A DNA stretch of 64,000 nucleotides from SHVO01 sp050250575 (GTDB lineage: Bacteria > Pseudomonadota > Alphaproteobacteria > Rhodospirillales > Rhodospirillaceae), in the NCBI GenBank assembly GCA_050250575.1, contig JBFWOJ010000004.1:221418-285417 (forward strand), in the 5' to 3' direction. The notes below the pieces were generated by a model. It was not told where the DNA came from, did no database searches, and worked only from the letters and a program-made list of their open reading frames with translations. A program made the translations under genes and the position numbers. Below are positions 43,972 through 53,099 of the stretch, one piece after another (within the stretch, counting starts at the first letter, position 1; every line of letters starts with the position of its first letter).

Positions 43972-45038
43972 GGGGCGACGCAGCTCCTCTGCATGTCCCA
44001 GGAGGCTTTGACGCGCGAATCGGAAACGCCGCATACAAGCCGCGTGCCTAGGGTTTCACGCGCGATAAGCTCGGCGCGGTACTCCGTCAGCGTGGTCAGC
44101 TCGCCGCCGCACTCGCCGACGAAGAAAGCGATGTAATCGCGTATTTTGCCAAGAAAAGCATCGCGCTCGGCGAGGGTCTTTGCGTAGGGCGTGTTGCCGG
44201 GCTCGATGGTGGGGGAATGGAAACTGAGGACGAAAATCTCGTTTCCAGCGGCCAATAACTGCCGGGTAAGCCCCTGCATTTCGCCTAACGTGAATCCTTC
44301 CGGTGACAGCCTGGCGCGATAGACGATTTTCAGAAGCGAGAGCAGCGCAATGGAAAGGCCGCTGCCTGGGAGGCGCATGACCGCACGGTGGATCGCCGCG
44401 CCGACCGGGCGCGGCAAGGGTCCTACGAACGCGCCGCTGTACGGAACGCATAAGACACCGCCGCGTTTATCGGCCCAAAACGGCGCCGTTGGAAAGTCGC
44501 TGTAATCCGGTCCGCCATCTCCCGTAAGGTCGAACGCCGGCGTCGGTGACGTGTCGACCTCGAACCCCAATGAACCCAGCGTGGCGAGGGATGAAGGTCC
44601 TAGCCCGTAACGGCCGGCGCGATACACACGCGGGGGGCGGCCGAACGCATCCTCGATGGTGTCGCGTAGACACTGCAGTTTGGCCCGCTCGAGGTCCGGC
44701 GGCAGGTTTCCGGCGTAGGAATTGAAGGCGTTTACGTCTTCCGCGAGGGGAGGCGTGTTCCACGGATGCAGATGCGCGCCGACGTCAGCCTTGCCGTCTT
44801 GGACGAATTCCCGCAACGGACCGTATCCGTCGGCCTGAGCGGCGACCGGATAGTCGATCAGATAAGTGGGTTTTGCGCCGAAGCCGAGGAATAAGTCCTG
44901 CAACAGCGGAACGTACCGCATGTGGGACACACAGGTGTGCTCGCGCGAAAACGGCTCGTCCCAATTGAACGCCTCTTCGGTGTCGATCGCGATCGCCAAA
45001 CGCGGCCGTGGATGCGGTGTGGGATTGGATATCGGCAT
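43968..45038 (-). CDS. Polysaccharide deacetylase-like (WalW type) protein
   Basis: ATG 45038 is preferred to the longer ATG at 45086, which overlaps the GT2 gene more deeply. The 356-residue protein has the metal-site pieces AIDTEEAFNWD, GAHLHPWNTPP and YRAGRYG, plus VLSFHSPTIEPG. It belongs to the NodB-type deacetylase superfamily, in the WalW-like group. It would hydrolyse N-acetyl groups from a nascent polysaccharide. No signal peptide is visible, so it may work on lipid-linked intermediates in the cytoplasm. It is coupled by overlap to the CelD-like acetyltransferase gene. Confidence 0.85.
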   Translation of the reverse strand: MPISNPTPHPRPRLAIAIDTEEAFNWDEPFSREHTCVSHMRYVPLLQDLFLGFGAKPTYLIDYPVAAQADGYGPLREFVQDGKADVGAHLHPWNTPPLAEDVNAFNSYAGNLPPDLERAKLQCLRDTIEDAFGRPPRVYRAGRYGLGPSSLATLGSLGFEVDTSPTPAFDLTGDGGPDYSDFPTAPFWADKRGGVLCVPYSGAFVGPLPRPVGAAIHRAVMRLPGSGLSIALLSLLKIVYRARLSPEGFTLGEMQGLTRQLLAAGNEIFVLSFHSPTIEPGNTPYAKTLAERDAFLGKIRDYIAFFVGECGGELTTLTEYRAELIARETLGTRLVCGVSDSRVKASWDMQRSCVAP

Positions 45039-45042
45039 TGGT

Positions 45043-45993
45043 TCACCGGGGTAGGAATGCTTGCCGCAGGCGGCGATGAAAGCCAAGGCTCGTGACGAGA
45101 TAGAGCAGGTTCTCGAAGGGCTTGTAGCGCAGCGCTATGGCGCGAAGAATGTGGCGCAAACCCAAAGTATACAGGCCGTGGCGATACAGTTTGCGTCCGG
45201 CCGATGTCATGCGTTCGCCCAGAATGCGTCGCCGTTCGCCCCGGCTGAGCCGGTGACGGTTGCTCTCGAAATGTTTGAGGATCATCGGCAGGGTGTAGCG
45301 GATCTCATCCGTCGGATTGCCCGCCGAGAGGCTTCCGGGGCGCTCGTGCACGCGCACCAAGACCTCGTTCAGATATCCGACCGGCCCGCGCAAGGCGAGG
45401 CGGATCCACATATCCTGGTCTTCGGCGACCTTGAGGGTGCAGTCAAAACCATTCAGCGCGATAAGATCGCTCCGCCGCGCGAGAACGCAAGGTGTTGCGA
45501 CGAACGTGTGGGCGAGCAAGGTTTTCCATGCGTCCGGCCCTTCGGCGGGCGGCCGCTCCTTGCCGAGGATGCCCATCTTCTGGCCCGACGCCGAAACCCA
45601 CTCCGGCGGGTTCGTGACGAATGTCATCATGTCGTCATGCTCGATCAACGCGAGCTGCTTTGCGATCTTGCCGGGAAGCCACTCATCGTCTGCGTCGAGA
45701 AAGGCGACATATTCTCCCCGCGCGGCGAAGATGCCGGCGTTGCGCGCCGCCGAGGCGCCGCCCCGTTGCTTGCGCTGAATGAGCGTCAGGTCGGGCAGCC
45801 GCAGATTTTCGACGACCTCTCGCGTGCGGTCCGTGCTGCCGTCGTCGACCACGATGATTTCCAGCGGGTCGTACTCTTGCTGCTGCACGGAAGCCAGGGC
45901 GCGCGCGATCGTATCCTCGCAATTGAATGCGGGGATGACAACGCTGACGAGCGGTCGCCGCGTTGCGTCGCTTGGAGCTAAGCTACTCACCAA
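45043..45993 (-). CDS. GT2 family glycosyltransferase
   Basis: The 316-residue GT-A enzyme has VSVVIPAFNCEDTIARAL, VVDDGSTDRT, GGASAARNAGI and the donor/metal motif FLDADDEW. The C-terminal part is without membrane helices. It adds a sugar to the EPS repeat unit. The stop codon lies four bases from the start of the deacetylase gene and its start three bases from the ATP-grasp fusion's stop, so translation is coupled along the operon. Confidence 0.92.
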   Translation of the reverse strand: MVSSLAPSDATRRPLVSVVIPAFNCEDTIARALASVQQQEYDPLEIIVVDDGSTDRTREVVENLRLPDLTLIQRKQRGGASAARNAGIFAARGEYVAFLDADDEWLPGKIAKQLALIEHDDMMTFVTNPPEWVSASGQKMGILGKERPPAEGPDAWKTLLAHTFVATPCVLARRSDLIALNGFDCTLKVAEDQDMWIRLALRGPVGYLNEVLVRVHERPGSLSAGNPTDEIRYTLPMILKHFESNRHRLSRGERRRILGERMTSAGRKLYRHGLYTLGLRHILRAIALRYKPFENLLYLVTSLGFHRRLRQAFLPR

Positions 45994-45996
45994 GAC

Positions 45997-47856
45997 TCAG
46001 TCCTTTGGCCTGCCTGACTTCGGCGTCGTCAGCTCAACCACCAGATTGGTCGAAGTACGGTAAAGGTCTTCATATGCGCTGACACAGACCTCGTGCGTTT
46101 GTGCATAAGGGTCGATGATCTCGCGCGACGACTGATTCTCTGGGCGCCAGTCGGCCAGCATGAAAATCTTGTTTTCACTGCCGGGGAACCGACTCATCGC
46201 CATCGCCGCATTGCGATAGTCCATCACGATGATCGCGTCGGCTTGCTCGACATCCGGTTCGGTCACGGGACTGGCGCGATGATCGGTGAGATCGATGCCG
46301 TACGTGCGGGCGATCTCTATCGCGCGCCTATCGGCGGGGCGTCCGTGCGACGCACCGAGGCCGGCCGACCGGACCACGACATCGGGCGGCAAGGACTTGC
46401 GCAGCACGCGCTCGACGAATGGGCTGCGCATGATGTTGCCATGACACAGAACAAGGATATTCCGCGGCTTGCCGTCGAGGGTTCGGGTCCGTACGGACTT
46501 CAGGCCCGTACGCAACTTCTCATAGAGGGTGCTGGCCTGCGGACTGCCCAGAAGCTTGCGCCCGGCCCATCGCTTGCTGAAGCGAGGGAACACTTTTCCG
46601 ATGGCCTTGATCAGTGCCGGAATGAACGCGCGGTCCAATGTCGCGCGTAGGTCGTCCAGGGCCGGTCGCGGATCGTTGAGCCGCCAGACCGCGTCGTTCG
46701 AGCCGTCGACGAAGCCGAGCAAAAAATGAGCGCAATCCCGCAAAAAGGCCGAAAGGGGAAGCTTCTTGCGGGACACTTCGCCCAATACTTGGGGAAGACG
46801 TTCGAGATCCCCGGCAAGCCACCGCATCGTCTTTAGCTTGTACCGGTGCGGCGGCGTGGGATGCTCGCCATGCGCCAGTTGCCACTCGTACCAGGGAAAT
46901 TCAATGCCGCACGTCAGCGATAGGGAAACGGAACCCCAATATCGGCCATTGATCTCCATGAGCGCGAAGCGGTCGGTCAGCGGGTCGTGACGGAATTCGA
47001 CCATGGCCACGCCGTTCCAATCCAAGCCGCGCAGTAATCGAAGGGCATGCCGCCGCAGCTCGCCGCTTACGGCCTCGGCGCGCGCCCGGACACTCACGCC
47101 GCCGCCGATCGGCAACTCGCTCAATCGGCGATGCTGAAAAGCGGCAACGGGTTGTCCGTCGTGGATCAGGATCTCGATGCCGACTCCCACCCCCGGTATA
47201 TATTCCTGCACGAGATAGGAACTGAAAAAGCGTGGATCGCTTGCAAGCTCGCGCTCGAGATCGGCCGGCGTATTCAAATAGCGGATTCGGGGTTTTCCAC
47301 CCTCCTCCTTGCTTTTCGGCTTCGCGATCAGGGGAAACCGGATGGAGGGGAGGGCGTCGCGAAAGGCCGCTTCGTCCGCAAACGTGTGCTCGGCCGGGGC
47401 AGGAATCCCGAGTTCGGCGGCCTTGGCGAGCGTGATGTCCTTGTTGAGAACGGCGCGTGCGGCCGGCGGCGGCGGGCTCGCGAGTTTGACGACCTCTTGC
47501 AGTTGCGCATGCGTGTGCGCGAGCAGGGTCAAAGCTTCGTCGCCGCACGGATAGACAAGCTTGATGTTATGAGCGCGAACGAGGGATGTAACGAAGGCGA
47601 CGAAGGCCTTCGTTTCATCGGGCGCGAGATGGAACGAGGCCAGCGTGCGCGAGCGCAGCGGCGGATTGTCGGGCAGCAGGCTGGCGACATGAACGTCGAT
47701 GCCGTGACGCTGGAGGCAGCGCGCGATCGGCAGAACGATGCGCGGCGTGGAGCCCAACAATAGCGCCCCCGGCCGGGGCAAATGATTTGTGGCGAGTTGA
47801 AAGGATTGTTCGGTCGACTGTACCGACTTCACCCTTCTCGGGAACGAGCCGTGCAT
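45997..47856 (-). CDS. ATP-grasp ligase fused to a low-molecular-weight protein tyrosine phosphatase
   Basis: The 619-residue protein has two domains. Residues 1-440 are an ATP-grasp carboxylate ligase: an N-terminal Rossmann-like subdomain, Lys179 (LIAKPKSKEEG), metal-site Glu287, Glu301 and Asn303 (MEINGRYWGS). Residues 465-615 are a low-molecular-weight PTP: P-loop CHGNIMRS with Cys471 and Arg477, and catalytic acid Asp582 (IIDPY). The LMW-PTP signature is complete. Family members in EPS loci dephosphorylate Wzc-type tyrosine kinases, and a tyrosine kinase is encoded at 57504-58505. A fusion of these two activities is not one I recognise. Confidence 0.93.
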   Translation of the reverse strand: MHGSFPRRVKSVQSTEQSFQLATNHLPRPGALLLGSTPRIVLPIARCLQRHGIDVHVASLLPDNPPLRSRTLASFHLAPDETKAFVAFVTSLVRAHNIKLVYPCGDEALTLLAHTHAQLQEVVKLASPPPPAARAVLNKDITLAKAAELGIPAPAEHTFADEAAFRDALPSIRFPLIAKPKSKEEGGKPRIRYLNTPADLERELASDPRFFSSYLVQEYIPGVGVGIEILIHDGQPVAAFQHRRLSELPIGGGVSVRARAEAVSGELRRHALRLLRGLDWNGVAMVEFRHDPLTDRFALMEINGRYWGSVSLSLTCGIEFPWYEWQLAHGEHPTPPHRYKLKTMRWLAGDLERLPQVLGEVSRKKLPLSAFLRDCAHFLLGFVDGSNDAVWRLNDPRPALDDLRATLDRAFIPALIKAIGKVFPRFSKRWAGRKLLGSPQASTLYEKLRTGLKSVRTRTLDGKPRNILVLCHGNIMRSPFVERVLRKSLPPDVVVRSAGLGASHGRPADRRAIEIARTYGIDLTDHRASPVTEPDVEQADAIIVMDYRNAAMAMSRFPGSENKIFMLADWRPENQSSREIIDPYAQTHEVCVSAYEDLYRTSTNLVVELTTPKSGRPKD

Positions 47857-47864
47857 AACCGTAC

Positions 47865-48680
47865 CTACGTGAGGGTTCCGCTGAAAAGGACCCGCGCGGC
47901 CAAGAGACGGCCCGCAGGGCCGAGCAGTTCGCAGATAGTCTGATCAAGTCGCGTCGCGGGGAGGATATCGCTGGAGAAGACACGTTCGCTCAAGATGTGG
48001 AAAAACGCGGTCTTCCGCTTGTCGAGATCCTTGGTGATGAAATCCAGCTCCTTCTGGTCGATCTTGCGTTCGTCCGGCGTGATGTACGGCGTATTGGCGC
48101 CGTAGATGGCCCGGCGGAGTCGCGGGTAGAGCACCTTTTCCACGAACTCCATGCGTCGAATCTGCTGCACCGCAGAATGGGTATACATCTCGATGCCGAA
48201 AATGCGGGCTCCCGGCTTGGTGACGCGCCACGTTTCCGCAATGGTGCGTGGAATGTCGACGTGATGGAGGATGTTCACAAAGACGACTGCGTCGAAGTAG
48301 TCGTCGGGATAGGCAAGACTTTCGCAGGGCATGACATCCAGCTTCACCGGCGCGGCGGCGAAATTCGCGGCCCGCGTCCGGGCGACGTCGATGACGTCCG
48401 CCGAAAGGTCGGTGCCGTGGACCTCGGCGCCAAGATGCGACAGGCGGATGCAATCTTCACCGAAGCCGCAACCCGGCACAAAAATGCGCTTGCCGCGCAA
48501 CACCGGGGCGAACTTCAAGATCTCGTCGTAGAGACACCAATACGCATTCCATGGGCGCCGGCGCGGGGATTGTACGACGTCCAGGGCGACGCGCGTCCTA
48601 CGCAGGCCGTCATGCTTTTGCGCATAATCACGGTGATAGGAGATTTCGCTCTCTTGGCGTGCCGTCAGTTGTGCATACAT
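47865..48680 (-). CDS. Class I SAM-dependent methyltransferase
   Basis: ATG 48680 gives 271 residues and a sensible five-base gap from the stp1-like gene; the longer ATG at 48749 would overlap that gene by 64 bases. Motif I is VPGCGFGEDCIRLSHLG, followed by GTDLSADVIDVA and the post-motif FDAVVFVNILHHVD. It methylates an unknown acceptor, perhaps an EPS sugar hydroxyl. It is the second gene of the operon. Confidence 0.85.
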   Translation of the reverse strand: MYAQLTARQESEISYHRDYAQKHDGLRRTRVALDVVQSPRRRPWNAYWCLYDEILKFAPVLRGKRIFVPGCGFGEDCIRLSHLGAEVHGTDLSADVIDVARTRAANFAAAPVKLDVMPCESLAYPDDYFDAVVFVNILHHVDIPRTIAETWRVTKPGARIFGIEMYTHSAVQQIRRMEFVEKVLYPRLRRAIYGANTPYITPDERKIDQKELDFITKDLDKRKTAFFHILSERVFSSDILPATRLDQTICELLGPAGRLLAARVLFSGTLT

Positions 48681-48685
48681 GACGT

Positions 48686-50092
48686 CTACTCCAAGGAACC
48701 GCGGGCATAGGTCGTTGCCGCGTTGACGCGATTCCCCGCAGGTGCACACGACGGCCGGGAGTATACGATTTCGCGCGCGCTCTCGAGCCGCGCGGTGCCG
48801 CGCGCCAGGATGTCGTCAAGATCCCGCAGGCGGCCTTCCCAAGTATAGGATTCCTCCATCAGGCGCCGTGCCGCGAGCCCGATGGCCGCCGCATCGTGTT
48901 CGGTGGCCCGCAGGCAGGCTTGAAAGATTTCGAACTCGCTGTTGGCCAGCATCAGGTGCCGATCGGGTACGGCCTCGATGCCTTCCAATCCCTGAGCCGT
49001 AGTAACGACAGGTTTGGCCATGGCCATCGCCTCCAGCACCTTGTTCTGGATGCCTCTGGCAATGCGCATCGGCGCCACCGCGACATGGGCGTGGGCGAGA
49101 TAGGGTCTTACGTCGGCTACCCGGCCTGTAACGTGGACACCGGCTTGAGACTGGAGGTTTGTGACCTCGGTCGTCGGTTTCGCGCCGACGACGGTGAACG
49201 TCGCCTCGGGACGCGCCGCGCGCAGCTTCGGGAAGATTGCGCTCGCGAACCATTTGACCGCATCGACATTCGGCCAATAGTCCATTGTCCCGGTGAACAC
49301 GAAATGCGGTCCCGGCGTCGTGAACGGACTGGACCAGACGTGGCGCGGCGAGAAATAGCGGCAATCGATTCCGTTGGCGATACCGTAGGTCTTGCCGGCG
49401 GCCTCGGGAGCAAGGGTACGCCACAGCGCCGCTTCGGCGTCCGACACGAACAGGCCTGCGTCGGCGGCAGCCGCGACCCGCCGGTCGAAAGCAAGCAGCT
49501 TGGCGGCTTCGCGCCGGTAGATCCAGCGCATGGGTCCTTTGGTTTCCGCGGCGTACTGGCGCCATTTGTCTGAATCGACGTCGACGAAATCCATCACCAG
49601 TTGCGCGCCGCCCAGGTCACGGCCGATGACATACTGGGCCATGGCCGAGGAATAGACGAACACGACGTCGTGCTTCTCACGCGCAAGGATGTCGGAAACC
49701 CAACGCCCCATGGCAGCGTTAGCAAATGACGCTACCGTCAGTGGTGATCCCGTCAGAAGCCCTTTTACAGCCCGGAATTTCGCGGTTTCGCGCGGCAAGT
49801 CGAAACAGCGCAGTTCCGCGCAATACGGTTCGAGAGCAGCGACATGAGCTTTGTCATCCGCGTCGTCGATGAAACATCCGAGGTTGATGCGATAGCTGCG
49901 GGCGAGATGCTCCAGGATGCGGAAAGCACGGATTTTTTCGCCCTTGTCGGGCGGGAAGGGGATGCGATGACACAGAAAGAGCAAAGAGCGCGATGGGGTC
50001 AACGGGGCACCAGCGTGGAAAGGAGCGGATCCTGACAATGTCGGTTGTTGAACGTGCAGAACGTCCGATGAGCGAACGCGCGAGTGATCCAA
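48686..50092 (-). CDS. GT4 sugar transferase, XrtA-associated type 1 (stp1-like)
   Basis: The 468-codon frame opens with a TTG at 50092, but the family start is near LLFLCHRIPFPPDKGEKIRA at about residues 37-56, so the true start is uncertain (TTG codons 19, 31 or 37 are options). The 5' end as given overlaps the divergent xrtA start at 50038 by 55 bases. Domains: GT-B fold with DFVDVDSDKWRQYA, GTMDYWPNVDAVKWF and PMRIARGIQNKVLEAMAMAKPVV. It builds the EPS repeat unit. It is the first gene of a six-gene operon. Confidence 0.88.
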   Translation of the reverse strand: MDHSRVRSSDVLHVQQPTLSGSAPFHAGAPLTPSRSLLFLCHRIPFPPDKGEKIRAFRILEHLARSYRINLGCFIDDADDKAHVAALEPYCAELRCFDLPRETAKFRAVKGLLTGSPLTVASFANAAMGRWVSDILAREKHDVVFVYSSAMAQYVIGRDLGGAQLVMDFVDVDSDKWRQYAAETKGPMRWIYRREAAKLLAFDRRVAAAADAGLFVSDAEAALWRTLAPEAAGKTYGIANGIDCRYFSPRHVWSSPFTTPGPHFVFTGTMDYWPNVDAVKWFASAIFPKLRAARPEATFTVVGAKPTTEVTNLQSQAGVHVTGRVADVRPYLAHAHVAVAPMRIARGIQNKVLEAMAMAKPVVTTAQGLEGIEAVPDRHLMLANSEFEIFQACLRATEHDAAAIGLAARRLMEESYTWEGRLRDLDDILARGTARLESAREIVYSRPSCAPAGNRVNAATTYARGSLE

Positions 50093-51126
50093 ATGTTCTC
50101 ACTCTTCCCGCGATAGCAACGCCTTGGGGCGTTGCCATTGCCGGTGCTCTTATTTGTATGGTTGCACTGGTCGGCGTTTATTTCTCCACCGTTGCGAGCG
50201 CCATTCACCTTTGGAATACGTCCTCGGCGTATAACTACGCCTACCTCATCCTGCCGATTTCCTTGGCTTTGATTTGGGCCGATCGGCACGAGCTCGCGCG
50301 TAATGCCCCGCAGCCGACCCTATGGGGGCCGGCGGCGGCTTTTGCATTCTCCGGGGCCTGGCTTCTGGCCGATGTGCTGTCGATCGATGAGGGTCGCCAT
50401 TTCGCCTTCGTGGGCATGATGCTGAGCCTAGCCCTGGCGCTTCTCGGCTGGCGGATCGTCCGGTTTCTCGCCTTCCCGATGCTGTACCTCTTCTTTTTGG
50501 TACCCACGGGAACATTCCTCCTCGAGCCGCTGCAAACCCTCGCTCACAGCGCCAACGTCATGCTCCTCAAGGCCAGTGGCGTGCCGGTGTTTGCGGAAGG
50601 TTTCCTCATTCAGGTTCCTACCGGCAGCTTCGTTGTCGAGCCGGGATGCGCGGGCCTGAATTTTTTCCTGGTCGCTCTTGCGCTTTCGCTTCTTTACGGG
50701 CGACTCACCTATAAGACGCTCTTTGCCCGTATCACCTGTGTCATTGCGGCTTTGGCGATTTCCATCCTCGCCAATATCATCCGGATCTACCTGATCATCG
50801 GTCTCGCCCAAGCGACCGACCGCAAGATCGACATCACGGCCGACCACATCCTTTACGGCTGGGGATTCTTCAGCATCGTGATGCTATGCGCCATGTGGGC
50901 CGGCACCAAGGTCAAGGCGGAGCCCGCTCCGCCCCGCGCGCTGCGCCCGGTGGCGGCCGGTGCCCCGACGATTCTGCAGACGGGCGGCGTGGCGGCGGTT
51001 TTTGTCCTCGCAGTTGCATTTTCACCGGTCCTGGCCGCGACCTCTCCGGTGCGCAACGCGTTACAGTCCCATTCGGGCGCCTTGGCCGAACGCATCGGCG
51101 TTTCCGGCCCTCTCAGCGGAGAATAG
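50038..51126 (+). CDS. xrtA: Exosortase A (XrtA), lacking the EpsI domain
   Basis: The ATG at 50038 has AAGGAGCGG about nine bases upstream and is preferred to 49993. The 362-residue integral membrane protease/transpeptidase has about eight helices and the exosortase triad: Cys204 in EPGCAGLNFF, Arg249 in NIIRIYL and His270 in DHILYGWGFF. It cleaves PEP-CTERM sorting signals at the periplasmic face of the inner membrane; here the substrate gene lies at 24212-24832. The C-terminal tail has one more helix (about 313-334) and ends 28 residues later, where many XrtA proteins or neighbours carry an EpsI (DUF3485) domain. The amidotransferase gene starts two bases on. Confidence 0.95.
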   Translation: MSVVERAERPMSERASDPNVLTLPAIATPWGVAIAGALICMVALVGVYFSTVASAIHLWNTSSAYNYAYLILPISLALIWADRHELARNAPQPTLWGPAAAFAFSGAWLLADVLSIDEGRHFAFVGMMLSLALALLGWRIVRFLAFPMLYLFFLVPTGTFLLEPLQTLAHSANVMLLKASGVPVFAEGFLIQVPTGSFVVEPGCAGLNFFLVALALSLLYGRLTYKTLFARITCVIAALAISILANIIRIYLIIGLAQATDRKIDITADHILYGWGFFSIVMLCAMWAGTKVKAEPAPPRALRPVAAGAPTILQTGGVAAVFVLAVAFSPVLAATSPVRNALQSHSGALAERIGVSGPLSGE

Positions 51127-51128
51127 GT

Positions 51129-53099
51129 ATGTGCGGTATTGCTGGTGTGTTCGACGGGCAGGGTCGCGACCCCATCGGGCGCGAACTCATCAAGTCGATG
51201 GCTGATGCGATCGCGCACCGGGGTCCGGACGGCGAAGGGTTCCACGCGGGACCGGGGATCGCGCTCGCCCACCGGCGCCTGGCGATTATCGACCTCAGCG
51301 GCGGCCATCAACCCATGTACACGGCGGACGGTAATGTCACGGTCGTATTCAACGGTGAAATCTATAATTTCATGGCTCTGCGCCGGGAGCTCGAGGCCCT
51401 CGGTCACCTCTTCCGCACCAGAAGCGATACCGAGGTCATTCTGCATGCGTGGCAGGCCTGGGGCGTGCAGTGCGTGCGCCGATTCCGCGGCATGTTCGCC
51501 TTCGCCCTGTGGGATCAGCGCAGCGAGACTTTGCTGATCGCGCGTGACCGCATCGGCAAGAAGCCGCTCTACTACAGCATCCGCGGCGGCCGGTGGTTGA
51601 CCTTTGGCTCCGAGTTGAAAGCCTTGCTGGCCTCCGGGCGCGTCAAACGCGGTATCTCGGCGCAAGCCGTCGAAGACTACCTTAGTTACGGTTACGTTCC
51701 GGATCCCAAGACGATCTACACCGACATTCAAAAGCTGCCCCCGGCGCATATGATGTGTTGGCGGCGCGGCGCCCAGCCGGTCGTGTCGGCCTATTGGAAC
51801 CTCGACATCGATCATACGCACCGCATCTCCGAAAAGGACGCCGCGGCCGAATTGAACGACCGGCTGCGCGCGGCGGTCGGCGACCGGCTCGTGTCCGATG
51901 TACCCCTGGGCGCCTTTCTCTCGGGCGGCGTGGATTCCAGCGGCGTCGTCGCGCATATGGCGACCCTCAGCGGCACGGCGGTGAAGACCTGCACGATCGG
52001 CTTCGGCGAGGCCAGCCACGATGAACGGGCATACGCCCGCACGCTTGCCGATCGCTATCAGACCGACCATCGCGAACGTGTCCTTCCGCCCGACTCACTT
52101 TCTCCCGGATCGGGGCTGCTCGACCGGATCTCGGCGATCTACGACGAGCCCTTCGCCGACATGTCGGCCTTGCCGACCTACCGCGTATGCGCCGTGGCGC
52201 GCGAGCAGGTCACCGTCGCGCTCTCCGGGGACGGCGGCGACGAGGGATTTGGCGGTTATCGGCGCTACCGGTTTCATATGCGCGAGCACGCTGCGCGTCG
52301 CCTGCTGCCGCAGTCGGTGCGCGGACCGCTGTTCTCGACGCTCGCGCGCCTTTATCCGCAACTCGACCGGGCTCCGCGATTCTTGCGGGCGAAAAACACC
52401 TTCGCCGAATTATCCCAGGACGCGGTCGGGGCTTATTTCACGAATATGGCGCTTGCCGCCGACCATGTGCGCGAGGCCATCTATGCGCCCCGCCTGAGGC
52501 AGGAACTCGCCGGCTATCATGCAAGGTCGGTGATCGCGCCGATGATCGAGGCCACCGAGGGACGCGATCCGCTGCTCCAGGCGCAATATGTGGATCTCAA
52601 GACGTGGCTTGCGGGCCGGATGCTTGTGAAGGTCGACCGCGCGAGCGGGGCCGTCGGGCTCGAGGTGCGAAGCCCGCTGCTGGATCACGACCTCTTCCAG
52701 TGGGCCGCGTCGCTGCCGGCCGCGCTCAAGATCTCAGGCGGCGAGCAAAAATTCATCCTCAAGAAATCTTTGGAGCCGCTGGTGCCGCAGGACCTTCTCT
52801 ATCGGCCCAAGCAAGGCTTCGGCGTGCCGTTGTCGGCGTGGCTGCGTGGCCCTTTGCTGCCCACCATCCAGCGTGCGCTGGGATCGGCGGTGTTGCTCGA
52901 CACCGGCTACTTCAAGGCGGAGTCCTTGAACGAACTCGTGGTGGCGCACGCCAGCGGCCGGCGCGACCATGGCGCGACGCTGTGGGCGCTTTTGATGCTC
53001 GAGCGGTTCCTGGCTCGCGAAGCAGGGATGTCGAAAACCGATCCGGCGTCAGCCGATGTTGCGGACCACGAGTGGGCCCAGGCGGTTGGCAACGAATAG
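51129..53099 (+). CDS. Asparagine synthase (glutamine-hydrolysing)-like, XrtA-associated amidotransferase
   Basis: The 656-residue protein starts MCGIAGVFD, so Cys2 is the Ntn glutaminase nucleophile after removal of Met1; HRGPDGEG and FNGEIYN support it. The synthetase domain has the PP-loop SGGVDSS at 265-271 and ALSGDGGDEGFGGY. Together this is the asparagine-synthase B type. Members near exosortase A are called exosortase A-associated amidotransferase 1 and are thought to transfer ammonia to a carboxyl group of a glycan or lipid precursor. It is coupled to xrtA by a two-base gap. Its end overlaps the convergent FemAB-like gene by 51 bases. Confidence 0.93.
   Translation: MCGIAGVFDGQGRDPIGRELIKSMADAIAHRGPDGEGFHAGPGIALAHRRLAIIDLSGGHQPMYTADGNVTVVFNGEIYNFMALRRELEALGHLFRTRSDTEVILHAWQAWGVQCVRRFRGMFAFALWDQRSETLLIARDRIGKKPLYYSIRGGRWLTFGSELKALLASGRVKRGISAQAVEDYLSYGYVPDPKTIYTDIQKLPPAHMMCWRRGAQPVVSAYWNLDIDHTHRISEKDAAAELNDRLRAAVGDRLVSDVPLGAFLSGGVDSSGVVAHMATLSGTAVKTCTIGFGEASHDERAYARTLADRYQTDHRERVLPPDSLSPGSGLLDRISAIYDEPFADMSALPTYRVCAVAREQVTVALSGDGGDEGFGGYRRYRFHMREHAARRLLPQSVRGPLFSTLARLYPQLDRAPRFLRAKNTFAELSQDAVGAYFTNMALAADHVREAIYAPRLRQELAGYHARSVIAPMIEATEGRDPLLQAQYVDLKTWLAGRMLVKVDRASGAVGLEVRSPLLDHDLFQWAASLPAALKISGGEQKFILKKSLEPLVPQDLLYRPKQGFGVPLSAWLRGPLLPTIQRALGSAVLLDTGYFKAESLNELVVAHASGRRDHGATLWALLMLERFLAREAGMSKTDPASADVADHEWAQAVGNE

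Noticed and set aside
51070..51130. Frameshift hiding an EpsI domain after xrtA
   Set aside because: Only two bases separate the xrtA stop from the amidotransferase start codon, so there is no space for a lost domain; the domain is truly absent here.
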